Positions 11,166 through 22,800 of a stretch of DNA of 64,000 nt are shown piece by piece. This DNA is from Saussurea involucrata (lineage: Eukaryota; Streptophyta; Magnoliopsida; Asterales; Asteraceae), in the NCBI GenBank assembly GCA_033807775.1, contig CM066315.1, forward strand, positions 63,496,320 through 63,560,319, given 5' to 3'. A program made the translations under genes and the position numbers. The notes beneath the pieces are model-generated. The model was not told the origin of the DNA. It saw only the letters and a list, made by a program, of their open reading frames with translations, and ran no database searches. How positions within the stretch are numbered: position 1 is the first letter of the stretch; the number at the start of each line of letters is the position of its first letter.

Positions 11166-12534
11166 TATTACTTTTGTTTTATTATTTTAACATATCTTTT
11201 TATTTGATATTTTTTTCTTAATTTTTTACATCGCCCAAATAATTGTAGTATTGTAACAATCGTCAATCTTTATATAGATGTACATATGTTTATTTCTTAA
11301 TTAATAAATCGGCAAAATTACCATCTTCTTTTCAAAATGTAAAAACCTAATGAACGTCATCAATTAGACAAACAATGCATAATTTATCCATGTACCCATC
11401 GCTAATGTGACGAAGGATCGTGTGAGAATAAGAGTTAAGGTGAGAAGGTAAGAAGGGATTTGTACTATTAATCACTTTTAATTTCAAAATCACATTGCGT
11501 TTGATACGAGAAAATGCATCTCGGTGCATCTTACTCAGTAACTTTCATTCTCAATGTAACCCGACCCTCGCTAACGTTACATATTATGTATATTTATATA
11601 TACACTAATTAAATTCTACTAACTTTTAGGAATCATTTGAATATGATATGTGATTATTATTAACAAATATGATTTATTTATTTAGATAATCTACATATCA
11701 TTACCTAACTTAACCATACTATCGTTCAACATGCGGTTTTGACACTAATGTGTCTAATGAGGATGCTTAACAACTAAGCTTTCTAAAAGCTATTTATCCC
11801 TGTCAAACATAAAGCATAAAACAAACTACATTTGATCACTTTCTACAAGACATTGACTTTTATATAACTTTGAGTTTACATGAAATCTTGAATACAAATA
11901 TATCCTAACAGAAAATATCTATCTAGACCCCATATACATACATGACCTTTGACACCTTGGCACACGACTCCGAGTCGCATACGCGGGTTGTATGTGCCAA
12001 AAATCCCCATACTCTGACGACCCGGGTAAGTTTCGTTATTTAATATTACTCTTTAAATTTAAGATAAGCGTATTTTATATTTTTAAGTTAGAAGTTAGGG
12101 GTAAGTTTTAAATTATGTTTTAAAGATGGTTTAATGGTCATTTTGGCAAAATGGCGGCTTTTCACTTGCAATTATGAAATGTTATAAAAAGGTGGTTCAC
12201 CACCTTTGGAAGCCTCATTTGAATAAGGCGGTGGAGAGTGGTGTTTGTGTGAGTGCTTGAGAAGAAAATCAAAAGAAGAAGAATTAGATCAAGAATTTGA
12301 GTGTTGGGTCGATTTCTTTTGAATTTTTAAGGTATGTTCTTCCTTAAATGTATTTCTTTCAGTTTCTAAAGCTTCCTATCCGTTTAGTTTTTCGGGTTTA
12401 TAGTATTTTTGAGAGATTTGGAAAACTGGGTTTGGAAATCATATTTGTTAGTGATCTTAAGCATTTCTGCAGTTTGGTAGAATCGGTAATAGACTAGAAG
12501 TGTCGGTTTTGGATCAAAATCATTTTCAGTTGGT
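11166..12534. other. intergenic DNA with a possible LTR remnant
   Basis: 11166-11930 is AT-rich DNA in which I see nothing. From about 11950 to 12340 the sequence is richer in GC, with GACGACCCGGG near 12017 and GTTATAAAAAGG near 12181 followed by a purine-rich leader. This composition resembles the promoter part of a gypsy-type LTR, but no partner LTR, primer site or protein is present. Confidence 0.35.
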
Positions 12535-12692
12535 TTAGAGAAGTTCACTTTGCTTAAGTAGTTGGTTAAGAGAAGTTCACTTTTCTCAAGCAGTTGGTTA
12601 AGAGAAGTTCACTTTTCCCAAGTAGTTGGTTAAGATAAGTTCACTTTTCTCAGGCAGTTGGTTAAGAAAAGTTCACTTCTCTCAAGCAATGG
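12535..12692 (+). repeat. minisatellite, about 39-40 bp unit, four to five copies
   Basis: Units of the form GTTGGTTAAGAGAAGTTCAC followed by TTTTCTCAAGCA are repeated head to tail with small differences. Within each unit AGAGAAG and CTTTTCTC can pair around TTCA, so the array is a row of small hairpins. It abuts the first P450-flank fragment at 12700. Confidence 0.8.
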
Positions 12693-13110
12693 GTCGCATT
12701 GCCCACATGGGTGGTTTTGTTGCAGTATCCAGATTTTACAACATAAAGGAATTATGAAAAAAAATCTACATATTGATGGAAATTAGAGCTTTCCCTACAC
12801 ACGTCATTGTTTTACCGTAAAATTGATGTCAAGTACAAAATTACAAATATTGATGATGAAGAACTATAAAGAAGTAATAGAGTCAATATATGGATGTAAA
12901 AAGTATTAAAAATAACTCAAAAAACTAACGAATATATAATCTAACGAATTTTAAACTCTAACACTTACAATATATGTACATCTATACTTCCTTTTTATAC
13001 ATTTATATCAAAAACTATTGAAGACAAATAATCAAGCACAAAGTAGCATCACTTTATGCGAGAAATTTAAAAGCTAAGAATTACAAATTTTGAAGCATAA
13101 CTAATTATAA
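12693..13110. repeat. P450-flank-derived repeat, copy 1
   Basis: The first 230 bases (GGGTGGTTTTGTTGCAGTAT onward) resemble P450 upstream DNA at 677-900. The whole block is nearly identical to 13510-13960, including the later landmark GACAAATAATCAAGCACAAA. No coding region accompanies it. It appears to be a duplicated promoter fragment. Confidence 0.75.
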
Positions 13111-13509
13111 GTTCTCACCAACACCATGTTTGAAATGCTCAAAACTTTCTATCTCTCTTTGCAAAGTTTCTATTCTCCTTCAAGCTTGAGTCCGAAATTT
13201 CATTCCCAAAAATTCAAAATTTTCAAACTTCAAATTCATGCATCTCGCTCCAACGGTTGTATCTTCTGGCTCCCAAGTTTTGATTTCTCTACATTTTCTC
13301 CATAACCCTACATTTTTTGAAGCAAATCGGCCCAGATTCTCCACCATAGTGATCGAGTCGCTTTTACAACTTTTGTACCAAATGTTCATGTCTTGGTCGG
13401 GATCCTTTCACATCCCACAATGTTAGGGATCTCATTTTATGTACCACGAGTTTTGGCTCGAGAACCAAGCCTTATGAAATCTAGTCTGTGCGACCTAGGA
13501 TCACGTAGG
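13111..13509. other. unassigned spacer between the two P450-flank copies
   Basis: A minus-strand ORF of 69 codons (13180-13389) and overlapping plus-strand ORFs are present. I do not recognise the peptides and see no domain. It may be part of an unidentified transposon. Confidence 0.3.
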
Positions 13510-13960
13510 AGTTCGCATTGCCCACCTGGGTGGTTTTGTTGCAGTATCCAGATTTTCCATCATAAAGGAATTATGAAAAAAAAATCTACATATTGATGGA
13601 AATTAGAGCATTCCCTACACACGTCATTGTTTTACCATAAAATTGATGTCAAGTACAAAATTACAAATATTGATGATGAAGAACTATAAAGAAGTAATAG
13701 AGTCAATATATGGATGTAAAAAGTATTAAAAATAACTCAAAAATTTCATAAAGTATATATTAAAAGCTTCCAACATATATTAAGTAGAAAATATAGAATC
13801 TAACGAATTCTAAACTCTAACACTTACAATATACGTACATCTATACTACCTTATCATATATTTGTATCAAAACTATTGAAGACAAATAATCAAGCACAAA
13901 GTAGCACCACTTTATGCGAGAAATTTAAGAACTAAGAATTACAAATTTTGAAGCAAAAAT
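13510..13960. repeat. P450-flank-derived repeat, copy 2
   Basis: Nearly identical to 12693-13110 and related to 677-900 upstream of the P450. It contains about 45 bases near 13745-13790 that copy 1 lacks. The two copies are in direct orientation about 820 bp apart, which suggests a local tandem duplication after the first copy arose. Confidence 0.75.
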
Positions 13961-14423
13961 GACACTTGATCCAACTTTTAAGGTGTTCTTTTTCTTTGAA
14001 ATATGGACATTAATGTACAAAAATTGATTGTTGTTGTGTACTTAAAACGATTTGTACCATGAATTATTGTTTACAATATTTGGAGTACACATTCTGATGC
14101 ATTGGAGCGGGTACATAACTAGTTATGATGTTTTGTTTTGTTTTTTGTTTGGATTGATGGAAATGATGCATGTCTGGCTTCATCCCTATGCCTAAAACAT
14201 CAACACAAACAACATGCCTACTACATTGTAGAACTCTCCATTTCTTCTTCTTCTTTTCCACATCATCGTTTGTGAAAACCCAAGAAAGACCTTGGGTTTA
14301 ACAATGGTGGCAACTCTATGTCTTTGGAAGCCAAAAGGGTAGGTTTACATTGCACAATTCCAGAAGCAGAGGCATTTTTGTCAAAAGGACAGTATGCAAA
14401 AGGTTTTTTTAGCATAATTAAGT

Positions 14424-14463
<40 letters not shown>

Positions 14464-14559
14464 TAGAGAGAGAGAGAGAAAAAAGGGGTTTGTGTTTGGG
14501 ATTTGAAGAAGAAGAATGAGCGTTATTGGGATTTCAACAAGGGTGAGAAGGCATTTTCA
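13961..14559. other. intergenic DNA with a compound microsatellite
   Basis: Mostly AT-rich DNA without a recognisable gene. A compound (TA)n(CA)n(GA)n microsatellite occupies about 14424-14480. The short ORFs around it are read through the simple repeat and are not genes. Confidence 0.6.
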
Positions 14560-14744
14560 ACTCTCTTAGTTTCTTATTCAGTTAAGAGGTTTTAAGAGGT
14601 CAGGTAACCACTTCTATATTCAGATGTATTTAAGAGTTAAAAGGGTCTGAAATCTAGAAAAAAAAAACGGTCTGAATGAAGAAATGTCTGGACGATTTAG
14701 ACTTAAGAGGTATTAAGGGTTTTTTTTAAACAAACATCCCCTAA
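14560..14744 (-). mobile_element. MITE-like element, copy 1
   Basis: The right end reads AAACAAACATCCCCTA, preceded by GACTTAAGAGGTATTAAGGG. Its reverse complement matches the start of the element at 23325 (TAGGGGATGTTTG then ACCTCTTAATACCTCT). Both copies are rich in GTCTGAA/TTCAGAC motifs that could fold back. The size, composition and end sequence suggest a hAT-type MITE, but the opposite end is degraded and no target duplication is clear. Confidence 0.5.
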
Positions 14745-15207
14745 AAGTAATCAACGGTTCGAATCTAATTCTCACGCTTCTCACATTAATCTCAAATTCT
14801 CACACAATCCTTCGCCTCGCAATTTATAACCATAGAATATCACAAAAATAAATTCGAGATGGATAAAGACGAAGTAAAATTTGAAGCAAGATTGAGGGTT
14901 CAATGATTTTAGAATCGCGTTGTAGCACACGAATACACGACTGATATACATACGTATATGTGTCGACACCAAACTTATGATTAAATTACTTGTCACAAAA
15001 TATTATTTAAAATTTTAAATAATTACATATTGAACCAAAGGAACGAACATCTTTCCATGACATATCAATAACAACAAGTTTTTCTATGCCGCCATATGGT
15101 GGCAATTATAATAACTCACCATAAACCATGTTTTATTTCTTCTAGGACTAGTCCAACAACTATACATGATTAACCAAAACAATTTTTTATTTAGATAACT
15201 AACAATT
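14745..15207. other. intergenic DNA with a P450-flank fragment
   Basis: 14745-15035 holds nothing recognisable. About 15040-15205 resembles P450 upstream DNA at 240-375 (shared GGCAATTATAATAA and GATTAACCAAAACA), and is cut at 15208 by copia element B. The flank appears to continue past the element at 21525. Confidence 0.65.
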
Positions 15208-15419
15208 AACATTTTCCCAAAACGAATAGAAATCCAAATGTACAATAAACCCAACAACGAATGCGAATAACAATAATCAAGATGTTACAAAATAATTTTC
15301 TAACGTAAAAAATTAAACTCACACGAAATATATATATATATATAGATAAAAACGACGAAAACGTTAGTATCTATAAATATATATAGCAAGATATATATAT
15401 ATATAAGTGTATATATCTA

Positions 15420-15465
<46 letters not shown>

Positions 15466-15559
15466 GAGATATATATATATATATATGTATAGGGTGAGAT
15501 CACAACAAATAAAACCGAGATTTTACGTGGTTCCACAATCGCTGTGATAGTGTACGTCC

Positions 15560-15599
<40 letters not shown>

Positions 15600-15678
15600 A
15601 TTACCAACTGGGAGAGATTACAACGTGTTATTGAGATTTTCTCGATCAACTAATCAACTACCAATATCTTCCTCTATA

Positions 15679-15759
<81 letters not shown>

Positions 15760-15995
15760 CGAACCAACCGAGAGGAAAAACAAGGAAGTCTAAGATGACC
15801 TCAAGTATCAAGTGTATATGTTGGTTATATTTTTCTCCTTACATGCATGTTAATTTATAGTTGGAGAAGAACTTGGAGGCCAAGAATAAGGACAAATTGG
15901 TAATTTTGGATTACCAACTTGGAGACCAAGTATAAGGGTATTTTTGTAATTTCCATATATATAAATCACGTGTAGCATATATTTATATTATAACA
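15208..15995 (-). repeat. 3' LTR of element B
   Basis: Aligns with 20520-21524. It contains long microsatellites: TA repeats at about 15421-15490 and 15675-15755 and a GA tract at 15563-15597. The corresponding positions in the other LTR hold different simple repeats. It ends TATAACA at 15995 next to internal sequence. The outer end is truncated. Confidence 0.85.
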
Positions 15996-16256
15996 CTCCA
16001 CCATGATGCACGTGATCCTTGATAGCGAAACGAATCACAATCCAACGAATACGAGCAAATAGCTGATAGAGATTGACACGAGGTAACCAAATGCATTTTG
16101 ACCATGCCGAGCTTCGGCTCGGCCATCACCTGTCAAACCCAAAAGCAAACTACTCAAGTGTGCAATCTCAACGAAACAAACGAGTTCAACAACTCCAAGA
16201 ACACGTTCCAAGTAATAACTCCCCAAAGATGTCGTTTTGTCACATGTCGTAATGCC

Positions 16257-16259
<3 letters not shown>

Positions 16260-16302
<43 letters not shown>
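16260..16302. repeat. (CT)n microsatellite
   Basis: An uninterrupted run of about 20 CT units lies inside element B between its LTR and the RNase H region. Short ORFs around it are artefacts of the repeat. Confidence 0.9.
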
Positions 16303-16304
<2 letters not shown>

Positions 16305-16321
16305 CAAAGTGCCTAACAACA

Positions 16322-17830
16322 CTAACACAAACGGAGATGGATCAAGTTTGAGAAATGCCCAAACTTAGTTGGTGGTAACGACTTAGTGAACATATTAGCG
16401 ACATTGTCGTCTGTCAGGACTTTCTTCAAATAGAAGACCTTCGCTTCATGTAACCTTACAAGATATGCATCACGCACATTTATGTGCTTTGTCCGAGAGC
16501 TGAAAGCCAAATTATTTGCCAAATGGATGGCACTCTGATTATCACAGAGAACGTGTACGGAAAGTTGATTAAAGCCTAAGTCATTTATCAATCCTTTCAA
16601 ATAGACTGCTTCCTTTACATACCCAACCGCCACAATAAGTTCAACTTCTGTGGTCGACAATAAAATAATTGACGGTAACCGTGATCTCCAACTGACGGCT
16701 GTTCCACCCAAGGTAAATACATAACCGGATGTGGATCTCCAACCCACTCGATCACCTGCATAGTCAGAATAACAAAATCCAACAATTTCACATTCTTTGT
16801 GCAAACCAAATATAAGACCATGTTTCTCGGTTCCCTTCAATATCGGAATGCCGTTTTAACGACTGCCCAATGTGATCTACCCGGATTCGCGAGAAACCGA
16901 CTCACCACTCCAACACAATGTGCAAGATCGGGACGGGTACACACCATGGCATACATGAGACTCCCGACCGTACTAGCATATGGAACCTTTGACATTTTGG
17001 CCTTCTCCTTGTCGTCCTTCGGACAATCTTCACATGTAATCTTGATGTGCTTCAAAAACGGAGTGCTAGACGTCTTAGCACTATCAAGATTGAACCGCTT
17101 CAGAATTTTCTGAATATACGCTCGTTGTGTCAACCTGAGTGTTCGGGACTTTCTGCCCGCACGATTTTCATGCCCAAAATCTTTTGCGCCGCGCCAAGAT
17201 TTTTCATTTCAAGTTCCGACCGGTCCTTGAAGGCAATAAGTATGTCATCTACATAAAGAAGTAAGTAAGTGAAAATATCATCGCTTTGTCTATGATAGAC
17301 ACAAGCATCCTTTTCATTGCGCTCAAATCCTAGAGTGAGCATAAACGAAACAAACTTCTTATACCATTGACGAGGTGATTGTTTAAGTCCATAGAGGGAC
17401 TTCTGGAGCTTACATACATATTCGGGTTTGCTGTCAGAAACGAAACTATCAGGTTGCTTCATATAGATAGTTTCCGTGTAGGAAGGCGGTCTTCACATCT
17501 AGCTATTCTAGCTCCAACTCATGAATAGCCACGATCGCTAAAAGAACACGAATAGATGTATGTCTAACATCGAGAGCAAAAATATAATCATACTCAATAC
17601 CTTTTCGTTGTGCAAAGCCTTTAGCAACGAGACAAACCTTGTACCAATTGTCATTTGTCACTTTGAAAACCCACTTGCAACCAATAGCACGGCTGCCCTT
17701 CGGCTATGGACATATGTCCTAAGTGTTGTTCTTCGAGAGAGCTTCCATCTTTTCTTGCATGGCTCCAAGCCATTTCGAACTGTGGGTTGAGGCCAATGCC
17801 TTCTTTACATCTAGCGGCTCTTCTTGCCCT
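16322..17830 (-). pseudogene. reverse transcriptase and RNase H of element B
   Basis: The polymerase and RNase H part of copia pol on the minus strand. The catalytic YVDD is intact at 17244-17255 (LLLYVDDILIAF). The preceding GLKQSPRQWYKKF and the following SLMYAMVCTRPDLAH are standard copia RT blocks. RNase H follows with YSDYAGD, RSTSGYVF and the connection motif SRTKHINVRDAYL, ending at 16322. The frame changes near 17130 and 16838, and the N-terminal part beyond 17463 has stops. Similar in kind to tobacco Tnt1. Not translatable as one protein. Confidence 0.9.
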
Positions 17831-17844
17831 ACATCCAAAGCAAA

Positions 17845-19301
17845 CTACAGCTGATCTGTAAAACTCATATTAGCAAAATACCAATCTCCATAACTGTTAG
17901 GCGGACGCATAGTCCTTTGATTACGCCTAGTAGGTGCAATAACTAGGATTGTATCGCCTTGGTCTCCACCATCATTGAGAATATCTTCTTCAGAATCACT
18001 AGTAGAAGTTACTGGCGGAATGACTTCTTCAACAATATCGGGTGATTCTGGAACAATATCAGGAACGGATGAACTGGGAATATTAGGACTGGCTATTGTC
18101 TCTACATCATCGGTAGTAGAAGCAACAGTAGTAGTGACTTCCAGAACTTGAGATGACTGAGGATCTGGTGACTTTAAAATGATTGATTCATCAAACGTGA
18201 CATGTCGAGAATGAATTACATTACGAGTCAAGGGGTTCCAGATTCGGTAACCCTTGATACCATCTGTATAGCCGAGCAAGAATCCTTTGGTAGCTTTAGG
18301 ATCCAAATTGTCCTAGCCTGAAACATGAACGTAAACATGACAATCAAATACACGTATGTATTTCAAACAAATGTTTCTTTTACCTCTCCAAACCTCTTCC
18401 CGAATCTTTCCCCCGATAGCCGAACAAGGTAACCTGTTAACAATCTGCACTGCGGTGTAAAGTGCTTCGGCCCAGAATGTTTTGGGGAACTTCGATGTCG
18501 ACAACATACATCGGACCTTTTCAAGCAAAGTCCTATTCATCCGCTCAGCTACCCCATTAGATTGAGGATCGCCCCGAGTGGTGTAGTGACGGTGGAGCCT
18601 TTATGCGAACAAAAGTCCTTGAGGTTACCACTAGTAAATTCTCCACCGTTGTCAGATCTAAGCACTTTCAACTTCTTGCCAATATCGACCTCTACTCGTG
18701 CCAACCAAGTCTTGAACGTATTGAAGACATCTGACTTTAACTTTAACACATACACCCAAAGCTTACGTGAGAAATCATCAATAAACGAAACAAAATATTT
18801 ACCTCCACTGAGGGACGGCGTACTGGATGGTCCCCAGACGTCTGTATGAACATAACCGAGGATTCCTTTAGTATTTTGTTTTCCAACACCAAAAGAAACA
18901 CGCGTCTGCTTTCCTTTGACACTTCCCGAACAAAACTCCAGGCTAGCAGGAACAGAGACTTTAATAAGTTTTCACTTGCGCAAAATCTCTAAGTTCTTCT
19001 CGGATGTGTGGCCCAAACGAAGATGCCATAAGCGAGCAACATCGAGATTATGAGAAATATCGGCCACACACGATTCAGAAGAAATAGTCTCGCCAATCAA
19101 ATGGAAAATATTATTTTCCGCCCGTTCGCCTTTCATTACGATAAAACTCCCTCTAAAGATGCGAAAACTCTCGTCTTCAATACGAGTGTTGCAACCCAAT
19201 TTGGACAGTTGTCCAACAGAGATCAAGGAACGAGTCATGGATGGAACAAATTTGACATAATTCAATGTCCGAATACACCCATCGAACATCTTGATCCGCA
19301 C
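17845..19301 (-). pseudogene. integrase region of element B
   Basis: The zinc-binding GAG-pre-integrase motif (LWHLRLGHTSEKNL) lies near 19000. The catalytic core follows: SDNGGEF near 18650 and NRTLLEKVRCML near 18510, then the C-terminal part (FLLGYTDGIKGYRIWNP) from 18306. The core is split by stops or frameshifts near 18549 and 18310, and the usual PQSNGVAER segment is displaced in frame. It would insert cDNA into the genome if intact; here it is broken. Confidence 0.88.
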
Positions 19302-19313
19302 AGTACCGATACT

Positions 19314-20381
19314 CTAAGTGACACACGAAGTACTGTTTCCCATATAAATACTGTTACCTTCAAAATTTTTGAAGGTAGAGAAACAGTCCCGGAATGGTGT
19401 CATGTGGCAAGATGCACCGGTATCTAACACCCATCGCCTGTCACCTTGCGGTGGTGTGACTGTGGCTGAGAGGCCATCTTGCTCCTCTCCGGTTGCAATG
19501 GTTGAGGTGTCCGCATTGTCTTTGTTTTTAAGACTCGGACAGTCCTTCATCCAATGACCTGGCTTGCGGCAATAATTACATTTTCCATGCGTCTTTGATT
19601 TCCCCCGAGAACCAGGTCGGCGAGACGGAGAGCGCCCAAGGTTTCTTCCTCTTGAAGACTGCTGACCGTCTCGGCCTCTGTCAGCAAATAGGCCTTGACT
19701 GTAATTATTCTCTCTGGGATTGTTACCGATTCGCATCTGAATTCTTTGATCTTCATAAATCATTCTTGTTTTCACATCAGAAAAAGAAAGAGTTTATCTT
19801 CCATAAATAAAATTGTTAGTGAATTCAGAATATTTCTCGGGAAGTGAATACAACAGGATCATAGCAAGTGTTTCTTCATCTTTAGCAAGAAGCACATCTG
19901 TTGCCTTCAACTTCATGATGATGTCTTCGAATTCGGTCATGTGCATCATAATTGTTGTGCATCCTTTCATTTTGAAGAAGAGACACGACTACATCAGTAA
20001 TAATCTGTTGGTCAATGTTTTCTTGAGATATAAATTCTTAAGCTTGCTCCAAATACCTGCAGCTATCTTTTCAGACACAATCTCAGATATAACTTTATCT
20101 CCCATAGCCATCTGCAAAGTAGTAAATGCGTATGCTTCCATTTCTTTAGCCTTAAGGTTAGACATATTAGGGTCTAACTCATCTTCATGAAATACTACGG
20201 GATGTAATCTATTTTTCCGAAATGTCGCAGATGTTGTGAATTGCCATTTACCAAAGTCTCTGTCTCCATTCCAAGTCTGTATACGAATCCCAGCCCCCTT
20301 AAAATTAAAGGTACCTTCTTGGTACGGCTTTTGGGACTGGTTAGAGGGACCGATACCAAATGGGTTTTCTAATTCAGTCAT
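19314..20381 (-). pseudogene. gag and protease of element B
   Basis: Begins MTELENPFGIGPSNQ at 20381. The gag core continues in the same frame through a stop at 19989 and another near 19803. A CX2CX4HX4C knuckle (CNYCRKPGHWMKDC) is at 19539-19580. The aspartic protease site DTGA (VLDTGASCHMTP) is near 19413-19424. The layout and length match Tnt1-class elements. The in-frame stops make it a pseudogene. Confidence 0.88.
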
Positions 20382-20447
20382 AGAGAAAACAAAATGTGTA
20401 AACTAGTTTATGTATATTTTCTACAGAAACCCAAATCTAGATCCGAA

Positions 20448-20459
20448 GTTCTGATACTA
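20448..20459 (-). other. primer binding site of element B
   Basis: Read on the minus strand this is TAGTATCAGAAC, two changes from the initiator Met-tRNA match TGGTATCAGAGC. It lies two bases from the LTR start at 20462, which fixes the orientation of the element. Confidence 0.8.
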
Positions 20460-20461
20460 AT

Positions 20462-20715
20462 TGTTAGGAAAACTTTATCATGCCAAAAATACGAGAAGCT
20501 CACAAATGGTTTCTAAAGCCCAAAACGAATAGAAATCCAAATGCACAAATAAACCCAACAACGAATGCGGATAACAGTGATCTAGATGTTACACAATAAT
20601 TCTCTAACGTAGAAAATTAAACCCGCACAAAATATATATATATAGAGATAAAAACGATGAAAACGTTAGTATCTATAAATATATATAGCAATATATATAT
20701 ATATATAAGTGTATA

Positions 20716-20750
<35 letters not shown>

Positions 20751-20932
20751 ATGTATATGTGTAGGGAGAGATCACAACAAATAACACCGAGATTTAATGT
20801 GGTTCAACAATCGATGTGATAGTGTACGTCCACCAAGGGAAGAGAGAGAGAAATAGCAAGAGTTTATTACCAACCGGGAGAGATTACAACGTGTTATCGA
20901 GATTTTCTCGATCAACTAATCAGCTACCAATA

Positions 20933-20986
<54 letters not shown>

Positions 20987-20990
20987 AATA

Positions 20991-21027
<37 letters not shown>

Positions 21028-21524
21028 GTTCAAACGAGAACGATAACTATTTACGAGAACTACGAGAACGGCCGACCATGTACAAAATCACTGGTGATTC
21101 ACGTACAAAATCATTGGTGATTAAAATTCTGGGACACGCGCGGTTTGGGCCGCGGTTTGGCAAGTTGCGCGCATCAACATTGATTTTGTACGTGAATCAC
21201 CAGTGATTTTGTACATGGACGACTGTTCTCGTAGTTCTCGTAAATAGTTATCGTTCTCGTTTGAACCCACCTCTATATATATATATATATATATATCCGA
21301 GAGGAAACACAAGGAAGTCTAAGATGACTTCAAGTATCAAGTGTATATGTTGGTTATATTTTTTTCCTTGCATGCATGTTAACTTATAGTGGGAGAAGAA
21401 CTTGGAGGCCGAGAATAAGGGCAAATTGGTAATTTTAGGTTACCAACTTAGAGACCAAACATAAGGGTATTTTGGTAATTTCCATATATATAAATCACGT
21501 GTAGCATATATTTATATTATAACA
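20462..21524 (-). repeat. 5' LTR of element B, interrupted by a MITE
   Basis: Starts TGTTAGG at 20462 and ends TATAACA at 21524. Without the 251-bp insert it is about 812 bp. It carries GT and GTAT repeats at about 20708-20758, a CT run at about 20938-20964 and TA repeats beside the insertion. Its closest match is 15208-15995. Confidence 0.87.
21024..21274. mobile_element. foldback MITE with about 90-bp inverted arms
   Basis: The left arm 21024-21113 and right arm 21181-21274 are reverse complements apart from a few changes and a 3-4-bp indel near the tip. They enclose a GC-rich loop of about 67 bp. The arms start GGTTCAAACGAGAACGATAA. The unit sits in the TA/GA microsatellite of the element B 5' LTR and is absent from the matching site in the other LTR, which shows it is an insertion. 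The transposon superfamily is not clear; no target duplication can be read in the simple repeat. Confidence 0.82.
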
Positions 21525-22374
21525 ATTAACATAGATGGAAACACGAGCTAAGAATGGTCACATTACGTTAGAATTATGGTGACCTTAAGACTCATAATTC
21601 CATGTTTCTTTTCTTCCATCAACATCATATATGACTTCATGGTTTCAAATCCCTAATTCTACCACTTTCTTCATATTGGATTTGACTACGTCAATCATAC
21701 TTTGATAAACCACCTCCAATATACGGGTATTTTAATATATACTTGGATATAAACAAATAAAACAACCTCCAACATTCCACTTTCTTGTCATATCCTCTCT
21801 ACGGTTCAAAAAGATCACTTATCATTTTTTTCATCTCCCGTTTGTCATAAATGCGTTTTTGTTAATCATTTGGTCACAAATGTAAAATGTCAACATTTGA
21901 TTTTTTTGATATTCTAAGATTTTACTCAACATCAATTATCAACCAAAACGTACTGCTTTGAATTCTAGATATTAAAACATCATCTTCATTTACATTTCCT
22001 TAAGTATATGTAATACATACATAGAGTTGGGTTTAAACGAGTCAAAATAAGAGACACGAGAATGGTCAAATTAGTTACATGTATCTTAACTGAAATTACA
22101 TGTGGTTATAGTGTGGCCTAGGTCGCGAGTCAAGTCGCGTGTACACCCTTGCGTTGGTTGTGTTCTGTAATCTCTTGTGATTTATGTGTGTAAAATAACA
22201 TGATTTGACTTTTTGTGTGTTATCTTATTTGATTATGTTTACGTTTGAACCTCTCGAACACATAAGTGTACATTCATATACAAATACATATAAAAATCGA
22301 GGTAACGGAAAAATATTGTGCTTGTATTTTAGAAAGCAGATTGAAAACAGCGAAATGTTAAGTTTATGTCAACT
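21525..22374. other. intergenic DNA, right flank of element B
   Basis: The first 35 bases resemble P450 upstream DNA at about 990-1020 (ATTAACATAGATGGAAAC). The rest is AT-rich with no gene or repeat that I recognise. Confidence 0.5.
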
Positions 22375-22555
22375 AAAGTTTTGAAATCTAAATTAGCTTC
22401 ATTTTGAAACTAATTCTATAACAAATAATAAGACAAAACAATGTTCAAAACTGAAAGGAGAAGCAACAAAACCCAACATGAAATTAATCAAAAATTCATA
22501 AACCATGCATTTCCTTTTCCAAATTAATAGTTGACTATCTGATTGCAGTCAGGCC
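22375..22555. repeat. P450-flank fragment
   Basis: Very similar to 385-590 upstream of the P450 (shared GAAAGGAGAAGCAACAAAAC and CATGCATTTCCTTTTCC), in the same orientation. It is another isolated copy of the P450 5' flank without a coding region. Confidence 0.85.
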
Positions 22556-22696
22556 AGACCTACCTTTACACCGGGGGTTCACGTGCACCCACTCACTTGT
22601 TTACCATAAGGGAAAAAAATGTAGACCATTTGACGGGGCACCTGCTTAATTTTGAGAGTGCTCTTAAGTATTTTTAAACTGAACTTGTAATCAAAA

Positions 22697-22800
22697 AGAG
22701 CTTCCGGCGAGATGGTTTGTCTTGAGCAAATTAGCGTTTCTAGTTTCAAAAGGTTAGGGGTTCAATTCCCACTCCTTGGACTTGTGTATTTAACTTTTGT
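22697..22800 (+). mobile_element. probable tRNA-derived SINE or tRNA-like repeat
   Basis: A Pol III A-box-like stretch (CGGCGAGATGG, 22705-22715) is followed 43 bases later by a perfect B box GGTTCAATTCC (22759-22769). No cloverleaf or anticodon arm can be drawn, so it is not a tRNA gene. The 3' end and target duplication are not visible. Confidence 0.5.

Larger units (their letters stand above)
15208..21524 (-). mobile_element. copia element B (Tnt1-like), minus strand, decayed
   Basis: A Ty1/copia element with two LTRs, a primer site (20448-20459) and gag-pol on the minus strand. The left (3') LTR lacks about the first 60 bp of the right one. The flanks AACAATTAACAT on the left and ATTAACAT on the right suggest a target duplication within ATTAAC, but the left junction is damaged. 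It is inserted in duplicated P450-flank DNA. Coding parts carry stops and frameshifts, although RT keeps YVDD. Confidence 0.88.

Noticed and set aside
15544..15798. ORF rich in RE and YI dipeptides
   Set aside because: Reading through GA and TA microsatellites in the LTR of element B.
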